From: Lachnospiraceae bacterium
Lineage (GTDB): Bacteria; Bacillota; Clostridia; Lachnospirales; Lachnospiraceae
DNA length: 39,403 nucleotides
Assembly (NCBI GenBank): GCA_022510625.1
Contig: JAFLTD010000019.1
Coordinates: forward strand, 1 to 39,403
Reading direction: 5' to 3'
Positions 25,929-34,741 of the stretch are shown here, piece after piece (the stretch's first letter is position 1; every line of letters begins with the position of its first letter). The notes beneath the pieces were generated by a model. The model was given only the letters and a program-made list of their open reading frames with translations, searched no databases and was not told where the DNA came from. A program made the position numbers and the translations under genes.

Positions 25929-25946
25929 ATAACACACGATATTTAT
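25929..25946 (+). repeat. 18-base intergenic element, copy 2 (folP-folBK)
   Basis: ATAACACACGATATTTAT, 17 of 18 bases identical to the copy at 25048-25065. Here ATAAAT (25925-25930) and ATTTAT (25941-25946) can form a weak AT stem, and a G9 tract follows directly. Confidence 0.6.
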
Positions 25947-25961
25947 GGGGGGGGGAGAAAT

Positions 25962-26795
25962 ATGATGGATCAAATTATTATAGAAAACCTCAAAGTGTTT
26001 GCCTATCACGGGGTGTATCCTGAAGAGAATGAAAAAGGACAGAATTTTTATATTAATGCCATTCTGGAGACGGATACAAGAAATGCGGGCACATCGGATG
26101 ATTTGGACCTCTCCACGAATTACGGAGAGGTTTGTATGTTTCTGAATAATTTGCTAAAGGAGCAGACGTACAAACTGATCGAAGCGGTGGCGGAGAATGC
26201 CGCCGAAGCGTTATTGCTGCGTTTCCCGTTAGTCAGACGGGTGACGTTGGAGATTCGCAAGCCGGAGGCACCGATAGAACTTCCTTTCGAGTCGGTATCT
26301 GTTAAGATTGTCCGGGGATGGCATAAGGTACATCTGTCCTGCGGATCCAATATGGGAGACAAGAAGGCTCATTTGGACGGCGCTGTGAAGGCACTGCGCG
26401 CCGATGTCAAATGTCATGTGATGCGCGTGTCCGACTGGATTGTAACGGCACCGTACGGGGGTGTAGAACAGGATGATTTCCTAAACGGCGCTATTGAGAT
26501 GGAGACATTGTATACACCCGAAATGTTATTGGAGAAACTACACAAGATAGAGAATGCGCATGGCAGGGAGCGCACAGAACACTGGGGACCCAGAACATTG
26601 GACCTCGATATCCTCCTGTACGAAGACTGCATCATGTATACGGACAATCTGATTATCCCTCACGCGGATATGCAGAATCGGTACTTTGTGCTGAAACCTC
26701 TCGCGCAGATTGCCCCTTATGTGATCCATCCGCTGCTTGGTCAGAGCATCGGCCGGATGTATGAGGCATTTAGTGAAACTATTGAAGCTCCTTGA
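25962..26795 (+). CDS. folBK: Fused dihydroneopterin aldolase / HPPK
   Basis: A 277-residue bifunctional protein. Residues 1-118 are FolB (IIIENLKVFAYHGVYPEENEKGQ, LDLSTNYGEV, LIEAVAENAAEALL), cleaving dihydroneopterin. Residues from about 120 are FolK (HLSCGSNMGDKKAHL, then RERTEHWGPRTLDLDILLY with the Mg-binding DLD), which pyrophosphorylates the product for FolP. The fusion channels two consecutive steps. ATG 25962 or 25965 may start it. The ribosome-binding site is unusual: a G9 tract at 25947-25955 followed by AGAAAT. The 3' end overlaps the convergent DUF5050 gene by 17 bases. Confidence 0.95.
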   Translation: MMDQIIIENLKVFAYHGVYPEENEKGQNFYINAILETDTRNAGTSDDLDLSTNYGEVCMFLNNLLKEQTYKLIEAVAENAAEALLLRFPLVRRVTLEIRKPEAPIELPFESVSVKIVRGWHKVHLSCGSNMGDKKAHLDGAVKALRADVKCHVMRVSDWIVTAPYGGVEQDDFLNGAIEMETLYTPEMLLEKLHKIENAHGRERTEHWGPRTLDLDILLYEDCIMYTDNLIIPHADMQNRYFVLKPLAQIAPYVIHPLLGQSIGRMYEAFSETIEAP

Positions 26796-27813
26796 GGGCT
26801 GCCTGCATGCCTGCTTCAAAAGAAGTCACGTTGACACCGCCGTAGGTACTCGTGCGGTAGACGGGTGTCGGTTCACCGAAGGCATTAAAGTACACATACT
26901 GGGAAGTGATATTGATATTCTCGTAGATTCCTTCACGTACCACCTCCTGTGAACTGCCGTCGATGTACATTCTCTTCAGCGCAGGAGCGGTTCGTGAGTT
27001 GGTCTGGTAATATATGTAACTCTCATACACGTTAAACGTGTCAATACGTTCGTTGGTCAGCACTTCAACAATATTGTCATACATCGAATAGCGGCACAGC
27101 CGGTAATCGTTCTCCACGTCCATATAATAGACGAAGTTACCGTCATAGACAGGGTTCCAGATGTTGCCCTCCCAAACCACGGAGGTACTGTCGTTGGCGG
27201 TGTTCAATGCGTACAGGTAATGATCCTGCTCCGTTCCGTTGTAATAGATCCTGCCGTTCACATAGCAGTTCGGGTTGATTAGGGCGTTGGGATTGATTGT
27301 CTGTTTATCTTTCTTGTCAATTCTGATCTTCTCCAAAGACATGGAAGTCTTGGTATCTATTTTGGAATAGTACAGATAATTGCCGCACAGCTGCATACCG
27401 GCTACATAACACCGATCTAAACCGGTGACGTTTTTGCCGTTCAACTTGCTTCTGTAAATACCGTATGCACCGCGGAATGAACCGTTGTCGTTAGTTTCGA
27501 CGCTGGTCGTGACATAGTAGATATAATCACCGCCGGCGTTTATATAGGAGGTCGAGCCGCCGTGAAGTTTCTTAACATCGGTCTCATCGGAATTCATGGA
27601 ATACAGTGAATAGTTATCGTAAGCGTTTGCGAAATAAACGCGTCCGTCCTGTTCGCAAAAATATCCCTTGTTGTTCAGGTTGCCTGCCGTGTTGCCCACG
27701 GTGTCCTCATCGTTTAGCGGCATACGCCCCGTCAACACAATCAGCGCCATAAGAAGTGAAATAATAACAAATGTTATGATAATGGTCAGTATATTTTTCC
27801 GTTTTGCTCCCAT
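26779..27813 (-). CDS. Membrane-anchored DUF5050-type beta-propeller protein
   Basis: A 344-residue protein with a short basic N terminus and one hydrophobic segment (about 8-30), probably a signal anchor leaving the rest outside the cell. The rest is built of repeated YxYY/YFAN-like blades (GRVYFANAYDNYSLYSMN, GDYIYYVTT, GNYLYYSKI, NGRIYYNGT, GNFVYYMD, ESYIYYQT, SQYVYFNA), matching the DUF5050 propeller family common in Clostridia. No catalytic residues are recognisable; ligand and role are unknown. GGAGGA precedes the ATG by 4 bases. It is transcribed from a promoter at 27871-27899, back to back with pheA. Confidence 0.85.
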   Translation of the reverse strand: MGAKRKNILTIIITFVIISLLMALIVLTGRMPLNDEDTVGNTAGNLNNKGYFCEQDGRVYFANAYDNYSLYSMNSDETDVKKLHGGSTSYINAGGDYIYYVTTSVETNDNGSFRGAYGIYRSKLNGKNVTGLDRCYVAGMQLCGNYLYYSKIDTKTSMSLEKIRIDKKDKQTINPNALINPNCYVNGRIYYNGTEQDHYLYALNTANDSTSVVWEGNIWNPVYDGNFVYYMDVENDYRLCRYSMYDNIVEVLTNERIDTFNVYESYIYYQTNSRTAPALKRMYIDGSSQEVVREGIYENINITSQYVYFNAFGEPTPVYRTSTYGGVNVTSFEAGMQAALKELQ

Positions 27814-27870
27814 AGTCTCCTCCGTTACGGAATATCATATTGGAACACAAAGGCATGCTCCGATAGAATT

Positions 27871-27899
27871 ATTATAGCCTTAAACCGTCTTGCTATCAA
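27871..27899 (-). promoter_or_regulatory. Promoter for the DUF5050 gene
   Basis: On the minus strand TTGATA (27899-27894), 17 bases and TATAAT (27876-27871). The -35 box overlaps that of the divergent pheA promoter by two bases. Confidence 0.7.
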
Positions 27900-27918
27900 G
27901 GGGGTTTTGCGGTAAGAT
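27890..27918 (+). promoter_or_regulatory. Promoter for pheA
   Basis: TTGCTA (27890-27895), 17 bases and TAAGAT (27913-27918), with about 75 bases of leader before ATG 28002. I see no T-box or clear Trp/Phe-type leader peptide in that leader. Confidence 0.5.
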
Positions 27919-28001
27919 GATAGATGCAGGCAGACTGCGGGGAAGGCCGACAGGTGCGGTTGCGCGCTTGTGAGTCTTGAGACACGGAAAGGATAATTAG
28001 A

Positions 28002-29129
28002 ATGGATTTATTGGAATTACGCGGAAAGCTGGATCAGATTGATGAGCAGATCGTCAGGCTCTATGAGGAGCGTATGGAAGTATGCTCGCAGGTTGCCGAC
28101 TATAAGATAGAGACAGGCAAGAAAGTTCTGGACAAGTCAAGGGAAGAGGAGAAGCTGCGCAAGGTGCGTTCGCTAGCGCATAATGATTTTAACGCCCACG
28201 GCGTGCAGGAGCTGTTCGAGCAGATCATGTCCATGAGCCGTAAATTGCAGTACAATAAATTGGCGCAGACGGGTGCTTACGGCAAGCTGCCGTTTATCGC
28301 TGTGGACAAGCTGGATTTGCAGGGAGTGAGGGTGGTCTTCCAAGGAGCGGAGGGTGCCTACTCACAGATGGCAATGTTAAAATATTTCGGAGAGGACGTC
28401 AACTGTTTTCATGTGGATACTTTCCGTGACGCCATGTGCGCTATTGAAGAGGGAAGTGCGGATTATGCCGTACTGCCCATAGAGAATTCCACGGCGGGTA
28501 TCGTCAATGAGATCTATGATCTGTTGGTAGAGTTTGAGAATTATATCGTCGGGGAGCAGATTATCAAGATAGAGCATTGTCTGATGGGGCTGCCCGGAAC
28601 AAGTTTGGAGCAGATCAGGACAGTGTATTCCCACCCCCAGTCGCTGATGCAGAGTGCCCGGTATCTGAATGCACATGACAACTGGCGGCAGATCAGTATA
28701 CAGAACAATGCCTTTGCGGCGCGCAAAGTCAGTGAGGACAAGGATATGTCTCAGGCGGCGATCGCCAGCGAGCAGGCAGCGAAGATATATGGGTTGGATA
28801 TTTTGGAGCGGGGTGTAAACCAGTCGGGCACCAATTCCACGAGATTTATCATCATCACGAATCAGAAGGTATTCCTTAAAGACGCGAAGAAAGTAAGCCT
28901 CTGTCTGGAATTGCCTCATGAGAGCGGCTCACTGTACCATATGCTGTCTCATTTTATCTACAACAATCTTAACATGACTAAGATTGAGAGCCGTCCGATA
29001 GAAGAAAGAAACTGGGAATACAGGTTTTTTATCGATTTCGAGGGCAATCTGACGGACGGTGCGGTAAAGAACGCTCTGAGAGGACTGCGTGAAGAAGCGC
29101 GCAGTATGAAGATACTGGGAAATTATTGA
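28002..29129 (+). CDS. pheA: Bifunctional chorismate mutase / prephenate dehydratase
   Basis: A 375-residue protein for phenylalanine synthesis. Residues 1-90 are an AroQ chorismate mutase (LRGKLDQIDEQIVRLYEERM, VADYKIETGKKVLDKSREEEKL). The dehydratase domain follows (VVFQGAEGAYSQMAM, PIENSTAGIVNEIYDLL, NSTRFIII) and then an ACT domain (GSLYHMLSHFIYNNLNMTKIESRP) that binds phenylalanine for feedback inhibition. It uses AAAGGA ahead of the ATG. It is followed after 30 bases by the DUF815 ATPase gene, probably in one transcript. Confidence 0.96.
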   Translation: MDLLELRGKLDQIDEQIVRLYEERMEVCSQVADYKIETGKKVLDKSREEEKLRKVRSLAHNDFNAHGVQELFEQIMSMSRKLQYNKLAQTGAYGKLPFIAVDKLDLQGVRVVFQGAEGAYSQMAMLKYFGEDVNCFHVDTFRDAMCAIEEGSADYAVLPIENSTAGIVNEIYDLLVEFENYIVGEQIIKIEHCLMGLPGTSLEQIRTVYSHPQSLMQSARYLNAHDNWRQISIQNNAFAARKVSEDKDMSQAAIASEQAAKIYGLDILERGVNQSGTNSTRFIIITNQKVFLKDAKKVSLCLELPHESGSLYHMLSHFIYNNLNMTKIESRPIEERNWEYRFFIDFEGNLTDGAVKNALRGLREEARSMKILGNY

Positions 29130-29159
29130 GAACGATAAGAAGTGTGAAGAGGTGGCGGC

Positions 29160-30443
29160 ATGAGAGATGAAGAGCTGATTATCTATAAAGAATTTGAGGA
29201 CGGACAGATACTGCGTGATATGGTCTGGCTGATGGATCACTATCGTTCCGGTGACGGTAAAGCGAGACCGCTGTTCTACAAATGTATGCACAATTTGCTC
29301 GAAATGGCAGCAGTATATGCCTTTCACGGCAATCTGTGGCACTGTTATCTGACAAACCTTCTGGTGAATAATGAGAACAGTTACAGTATGCCGTGTGAGA
29401 TGAGGGGAGAAATTGAGGGCAGTATTAACCAGTTGGCCCTGCATGATATTACGATTTTCAAGGAATTCTTCGACTATGACTTCACAGCGATGATGGATGT
29501 ATTGAAAGCACCGGAGTTTAGTACTGTTAGTGACTATCAGGGGTCTCTGATCGTCAGCAGAATATACAGTACAACAATCAGGGATCGTGTCTGTCATCTC
29601 GCAGAGCAGTTTGCAGTATGTGAGACAGCGTGGGAGATGAAAGCCCTGCTGACGGAGTTTTATCGTTCATACGGCGTAGGCAAATTTGGTTTACATAAAG
29701 CATTTCGTGTGGTGCATGAGGAACAAGGTGCCCGCATCGAACCGATTCGCAATATTTCCCATGTACAGCTGGATGACTTGATCGGTTATGAGATCCCCAA
29801 AAAGAAGCTTACCGACAATACGAATGCCTTTGTAGAGGGCAGGAAGGCAAACAATTGTCTGTTGTTCGGCGATGCGGGAACAGGTAAGTCCACAAGCGTT
29901 AAAGCGATTGCCAATGAATATTATGATAAGGGACTGCGCATTATTGAGATCTACAGGCATCAGTTTCAGGATCTGAATGATGTGATTGCACAGATTAAGA
30001 ACCGAAATTACAAATTTATTATTTATATGGATGATTTGAGTTTCGAGGAGTTCGAGACGGAATACAAGTATTTGAAAGCGTTGATTGAAGGCGGCTTGGA
30101 GAAGAAACCCAATAACGTCTTGATTTATGCGACATCCAACAGGCGGCATCTGATCAGGGAGAATTACGGTGACAAGGAAGGCATACGCGAGGACATGCAC
30201 GCCAGTGACACCGTACAGGAGAAATTGTCCCTTGTCTACCGCTTTGGAGTAACCATATTCTTCAGAGGACCGGACCAGAAACAGTTCCAGGAGATCGTCA
30301 AGGGTCTTGCGGCAAGATACGGCATCACGATGCAGGAGGAAGAACTGCTTGCGGAGGCAGGGAAGTGGGAATTGGCTCACGGAGGACTATCCGGCAGAAC
30401 CGCCCAACAATTTATTGATTACCTTAGGGGGCACTTGGCATGA
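29160..30443 (+). CDS. DUF815-family AAA+ ATPase
   Basis: A 427-residue protein. The N-terminal 180 residues are helical without known motifs; the ATPase domain has VQLDDLIGYEIPKKKL, Walker A GDAGTGKST (237-245, Lys243), Walker B IIYMDDLSFE (Asp291-Asp292) and a sensor-1-like ATSNRRHL. This fits DUF815 proteins, whose role is unknown. GAGGTGG precedes the ATG. The stop overlaps the ATG of ppx (ATGA at 30440-30443), so a functional tie to polyphosphate genes is likely but unproven. Confidence 0.88.
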   Translation: MRDEELIIYKEFEDGQILRDMVWLMDHYRSGDGKARPLFYKCMHNLLEMAAVYAFHGNLWHCYLTNLLVNNENSYSMPCEMRGEIEGSINQLALHDITIFKEFFDYDFTAMMDVLKAPEFSTVSDYQGSLIVSRIYSTTIRDRVCHLAEQFAVCETAWEMKALLTEFYRSYGVGKFGLHKAFRVVHEEQGARIEPIRNISHVQLDDLIGYEIPKKKLTDNTNAFVEGRKANNCLLFGDAGTGKSTSVKAIANEYYDKGLRIIEIYRHQFQDLNDVIAQIKNRNYKFIIYMDDLSFEEFETEYKYLKALIEGGLEKKPNNVLIYATSNRRHLIRENYGDKEGIREDMHASDTVQEKLSLVYRFGVTIFFRGPDQKQFQEIVKGLAARYGITMQEEELLAEAGKWELAHGGLSGRTAQQFIDYLRGHLA

Positions 30444-31969
30444 AAACTTTTGCGGCGATAGATGTCGGTTCCTATGAGCTGGCAATGAAAATATTTGAGA
30501 TTTCCTCAAATAAGGGCATCAAAGAAGTTGACTACATCAGGCATCGCATTGATCTGGGTACGGATACATTTGCCACCGGCAAGATCAGCAATGCAAGGGT
30601 GGATGAGTTATGCAGGGTGTTGCGCGATTACGGGGAGATCATGAAGAGCTATAAGGCGGATCAGTACAAGGCTTACGGTACGAGCGCCATCAGGGAGACA
30701 GAGAACAGGATGATCGTCCTGGATCAGATTGCGCAGCGGACCGGTATTACCATAGAAGTCCTGAGCAACTCGGAGCAGCGTTTTCTGAACTATAAATCCA
30801 TTGCATCCATCGGTGATGACTTTAACAGGATCATCGAGAAAGGAACCGCCATCGTGGATATCGGCGGCGGAAGTATACAGGTATCATTGTTTGATAAAGA
30901 TATGCTGATGACGACCCAGAACATGCGTCTGGGTGTTTTGCGTCTGCAGGACCGGCTCGGCAGGCTGAATATCCGTCCGGAGCAGAATGAAATCATGTTG
31001 GATGAGATCGTCAGCTCACAGCTGTCGGTTTTTAAGAAATTGTATCTCAAGGACAAGGCGATTGAGAATATTATTGTAGTGGATGACTACGTATCTGCAG
31101 TGGTCGGAAAGAATGTTGCCGGACTGGAGCAAAGCAGTGTGGAGGCAACCGCCATGGATAAATTTTTGGAGCGTGTCCGCGCCAAATCCGTGCAGGAAGT
31201 ATCCCGCATCTTGGGAATGCCGGAGGAAAATGTACCGCTGCTGTTTATATCGGGTGTATTGATCAACCGCATTGCCAAAGTGATGGGTGCCAAGCTGATC
31301 TGGGTGCCGGGTGTCACATTGTGTGACGGTATCGCTTATGAATACGCGGAAAGAAGCAAACTGATCAAGCCGGCGCACGACTTTGAGCAGGATATCATAG
31401 CCTGTGCGCAGAATATCAGTAAGCGCTATATGGGCAGCAGGAGAAGGAGCGAGACTTTAGAGAAGATTGCCCTGACGATTTATGACAGTATGAAGAAAGT
31501 CCACGGTCTTGGCAGGAGGGAGCGCCTTTTGCTGCGCATAGCCACACTGCTGCACGACTGTGGTAAATATATCAGTCTTGTGAATTTGGGAGAGTGCTCT
31601 TACAACATCATTATGTCTACGGAGATTATCGGGCTGTCTCATGTGGAGCGGGAGATCGTGGCTAACGTTGTTAAGTACAATCATATGGATTTCGACTACT
31701 ATGAGGCGATGGGAAAAGACGGTTCCCTCACAAGAAAGGAGTATCTGACAATAGCGAAATTGACTGCCATATTGAAGATTGCCAATGGTCTGGACCGGAG
31801 TCATAAACAGAAGTTTAAGAATGTCAAGACGACTCTGAAGGAAGAGCAGCTTATCATTACTGTAGACGCTTCTCTGGATGTCACACTGGAAAAAGGGCTT
31901 TTTTCAAAGCGTGCCGATTTTTTTGAAGAAGTGTACAGTGTGCGGCCGATAATCAGGCAGAGTAGATGA
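30440..31969 (+). CDS. ppx: Ppx/GppA phosphatase with C-terminal HD domain
   Basis: A 509-residue exopolyphosphatase / guanosine pentaphosphatase family protein. The ASKHA fold phosphate loops are visible (AIDVGSYELAMKIFE; AYGTSAIRE; AIVDIGGGSIQVSLFD with GGGS at 142-145). The C-terminal region has an HD motif (His372-Asp373 in LLHDCGKYISL, later VVKYNHMDF) as in the long Ppx class. It either hydrolyses polyphosphate or pppGpp; the ppk neighbour favours polyphosphate. It is coupled to the DUF815 gene by a 4-base overlap, and ppk follows 20 bases later. Confidence 0.92.
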   Translation: MKTFAAIDVGSYELAMKIFEISSNKGIKEVDYIRHRIDLGTDTFATGKISNARVDELCRVLRDYGEIMKSYKADQYKAYGTSAIRETENRMIVLDQIAQRTGITIEVLSNSEQRFLNYKSIASIGDDFNRIIEKGTAIVDIGGGSIQVSLFDKDMLMTTQNMRLGVLRLQDRLGRLNIRPEQNEIMLDEIVSSQLSVFKKLYLKDKAIENIIVVDDYVSAVVGKNVAGLEQSSVEATAMDKFLERVRAKSVQEVSRILGMPEENVPLLFISGVLINRIAKVMGAKLIWVPGVTLCDGIAYEYAERSKLIKPAHDFEQDIIACAQNISKRYMGSRRRSETLEKIALTIYDSMKKVHGLGRRERLLLRIATLLHDCGKYISLVNLGECSYNIIMSTEIIGLSHVEREIVANVVKYNHMDFDYYEAMGKDGSLTRKEYLTIAKLTAILKIANGLDRSHKQKFKNVKTTLKEEQLIITVDASLDVTLEKGLFSKRADFFEEVYSVRPIIRQSR

Positions 31970-31989
31970 GAAAGGGGCATGGTTTTTAA

Positions 31990-34107
31990 ATGGACTTTTC
32001 TAAGGATAAATTCTATACAAACAGAGAATTAAGCTGGCTTCAGTTTGATAAGAGGGTTCTCGCAGAGGCTAAGGACAAAGACAACCCGCTTTTTGAGCGA
32101 TTGAAGTTCTTAAGCATCACGGCATCCAATCTGGATGAGTTTTTCATGGTGAGGGTTGCCTCGCTAAAAGACATGGTCAGCGCCGGCTATAAGAAAAGGG
32201 ATATTGCGGGCATGACGGCTGCCCGGCAGCTTGCCATGGTAGTCGAGGAGACACACAAACTGGTAGATGAGCAATATATCGCTTATAACCGTTCACTGAT
32301 GCCGCAGCTTGCGAAAAACGGGCTGCATATTATCAGGCACCATGAAGATTTGAACAAGGAGGATGCGGCGTATGTGGACCGCTATTTTGCGGACAATGTA
32401 TATCCGGTGCTGACCCCCATGGCGGTCGATTCTTCACGGCCGTTTCCCCTCATTCGGAACAGATCGCTCAATCTGGGTGCCCTGATGAAGAAGAAGAATG
32501 GTGAGGGCGAACTGGATTTCGCAACTGTACAGGTACCCAGCGTTCTGTCCCGCATTGTGACGATTCCCGCTGCCGAGGAAACCAAGGTGATTTTATTGGA
32601 GGAAGTGATTGAGCGCAATATACACAAGCTGTTTTTAAATTACGATATTGTGTGCAGCTATCCTTTCCGGATCATGAGGAATGCAGATCTGATCATCGAG
32701 GAGGATGAGGCAGAGGACCTTTTGCAGGAAATTGAGAAACAGTTGAAGCAGCGACAGTGGGGGCAGGTGATCCGTCTGGAAGTGGAAGAGGGTATCGACG
32801 ACAGGCTGCTTAAGCTGATCCGGGATGAATTGGAAATTGAACAGGAAGACATTTATGCCATCAGAGGACCGTTGGATCTGACTTTTCTCATGAAGATGTA
32901 TGGACTGGAAGGATTTGACGATTTGAAAGAGCACAGTTATTTGAAGCCTCAGCCTGTACCGGAATTGGAGGATGAGACGGATATGTTCGGCAGAATCAGG
33001 GAGGGTGATATTCTGATGCATCATCCATACCAGACATTCGAACCGGTGGTAAATTTTATCAGGCAGGCGGCCAAAGATCCCGATGTCCTCGCAATCAAGC
33101 AGACCCTCTACCGCGTCAGCGGCAATTCACCCATTGTTGCGGCTTTGGAACAGGCAGCGGACTACGGTAAACAGGTGTCTGTGCTGGTAGAACTGAAAGC
33201 ACGCTTTGACGAGGAGAACAATATCGTATGGGCGAAGAAACTTGAGAAAGCGGGATGCCATGTTATCTACGGATTGGTGGGCTTAAAAACCCACAGCAAG
33301 ATTACCCTCGTTGTCAGACGGGAGGAACACGGAATACGCAGATACGTTCATTTGGGAACGGGAAATTATAATGATACGACAGCAAAACTTTATACCGACA
33401 TAGGGTTGTTTACCTGCTCAGAGTCAATCGGAGAAGATGCGACGGCCGTATTTAATATGCTGTCCGGATACTCCGAGCCGAGAAATTGGAATAAGTTGTC
33501 TCTGGCACCGCTCTGGCTCAAGGACCGATTTCTGTACTTGATCAACAGGGAAAAGGAATATGCCTTGCAGGGCAGAACGGCACATATCATTGCTAAGATG
33601 AACTCGCTGTGCGACAAGGAGATCATCGAGGCGTTATATGCGGCAAGCGCCGCGGGGGTGAAGATTGAGCTGATCATTCGCGGAATATGCTGTCTCAAGG
33701 TGGGAGTTCCCGGTGTCAGTGAAAATATTACTGTTCGGTCTATCGTGGGTAACTACTTGGAGCATGCAAGGATTTTTTACTTTGAAAATGACGGGAAACC
33801 GGAGTATTACTGTTCCAGTGCAGACTGGATGCCGAGGAATCTGGACAGGCGCGTGGAGATTCTCTTCCCGGTGGAAAAACCGCAATTACAGGAAAAACTG
33901 CGCCACATACTGGATTGTCAGCTTCGGGATACGGTGAAAGCGTCGGTGTTGCAGACCGACGGCAGCTATGAGAAGACGGGCAAGACAAACGGAAAGGCGT
34001 TTAATTCGCAGCTCTATTTCTGTATGGAGGCGAGAGATTTAGCCAGGGCCGAGAAAGATACAGGCAATAAGCGGATATTCATTCCGGAGACACATCATGC
34101 AGAGTAA
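31990..34107 (+). CDS. ppk: Polyphosphate kinase 1
   Basis: A 705-residue enzyme that reversibly makes polyphosphate from ATP. The N-terminal FYTNRELSWLQFDKRVL and LKFLSITASNLDEFFMVRV are hallmarks. The autophosphorylated histidine is His435 in LKTHSKI; a second conserved His454 lies in RYVHLGTGNYND. The two PLD-like C-terminal domains and ending ICCLKVGVPGVSENITVRSIVG are present; length is normal. AAAGGGG lies about 13 bases ahead of the ATG, further than usual. It sits between ppx and maf, so synthesis and breakdown are co-expressed. Confidence 0.96.
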   Translation: MDFSKDKFYTNRELSWLQFDKRVLAEAKDKDNPLFERLKFLSITASNLDEFFMVRVASLKDMVSAGYKKRDIAGMTAARQLAMVVEETHKLVDEQYIAYNRSLMPQLAKNGLHIIRHHEDLNKEDAAYVDRYFADNVYPVLTPMAVDSSRPFPLIRNRSLNLGALMKKKNGEGELDFATVQVPSVLSRIVTIPAAEETKVILLEEVIERNIHKLFLNYDIVCSYPFRIMRNADLIIEEDEAEDLLQEIEKQLKQRQWGQVIRLEVEEGIDDRLLKLIRDELEIEQEDIYAIRGPLDLTFLMKMYGLEGFDDLKEHSYLKPQPVPELEDETDMFGRIREGDILMHHPYQTFEPVVNFIRQAAKDPDVLAIKQTLYRVSGNSPIVAALEQAADYGKQVSVLVELKARFDEENNIVWAKKLEKAGCHVIYGLVGLKTHSKITLVVRREEHGIRRYVHLGTGNYNDTTAKLYTDIGLFTCSESIGEDATAVFNMLSGYSEPRNWNKLSLAPLWLKDRFLYLINREKEYALQGRTAHIIAKMNSLCDKEIIEALYAASAAGVKIELIIRGICCLKVGVPGVSENITVRSIVGNYLEHARIFYFENDGKPEYYCSSADWMPRNLDRRVEILFPVEKPQLQEKLRHILDCQLRDTVKASVLQTDGSYEKTGKTNGKAFNSQLYFCMEARDLARAEKDTGNKRIFIPETHHAE

Positions 34108-34137
34108 TACAGAAAGAAGAAAGGTATCAGGCAGTAT

Positions 34138-34740
34138 ATGAAAATATATTTGGCATCGGCATCGCCCAGACGTAAAGAATTACTGAAGCAGATAGGTATT
34201 TCCTTCAAGACAATGCCGAGTACGGTGGAGGAGAAAATCACGAAGACGCAGCCGAACGAGGTGGTAGAAGAATTATCTTATCAGAAGGCAGTGGACGTCT
34301 GCGGCAGGCTGGCTGCGGAAGGTCGGGAGGACTTCGTCGTGATCGGCGCGGACACGGTGGTGTCCTGCTGGGGTAAAATCATGGGGAAGCCGAAAGATAA
34401 AGAAGATGCTTGCGCGATGATTCGGGAATTACAGGGCAAGAGTCATCAGGTGTATACCGGCGTGACACTGGCGTGGAAGAGCCATGATCTGTCTCCCATG
34501 TACTTTACTTTCAGCGAGTGTACGGATGTGACGATCTATGCAATGACGGAGGATGAAATTAGAAAGTATGCGGACAGCGGGGAGCCTATGGACAAGGCGG
34601 GCGCCTACGCGATTCAGGGACTGTTCGCCGCATATATCCAGGGTGTCTGCGGAGATTATAACAATGTGGTCGGGCTGCCGGTGGGCAGGGTCTATCAGGA
34701 ACTAAAGAACAGGGGACTGCTCGGGGAGGCAGAGAAGTAA
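34138..34740 (+). CDS. maf: Maf-family nucleotide pyrophosphatase
   Basis: A 200-residue Maf/YhdE-type protein. LASASPRRKELLKQIGI at the N terminus, the SYQKA helix, GADTVV and GKPKDKEDACAMIRELQGKSHQVYTGV are conserved. Maf proteins hydrolyse dTTP, UTP or modified nucleotides to monophosphates and in Bacillus affect septum formation. The start has only a weak upstream site (GAAAGG). It follows ppk by 30 bases and ends one base before the next ATG. Confidence 0.92.
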   Translation: MKIYLASASPRRKELLKQIGISFKTMPSTVEEKITKTQPNEVVEELSYQKAVDVCGRLAAEGREDFVVIGADTVVSCWGKIMGKPKDKEDACAMIRELQGKSHQVYTGVTLAWKSHDLSPMYFTFSECTDVTIYAMTEDEIRKYADSGEPMDKAGAYAIQGLFAAYIQGVCGDYNNVVGLPVGRVYQELKNRGLLGEAEK

Positions 34741-34741
34741 C

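Noticed and set aside
27919..28001. T-box or attenuator in the pheA leader.
   Set aside because: No T-box sequence, no terminator with a T run and no Phe-rich leader peptide could be found.
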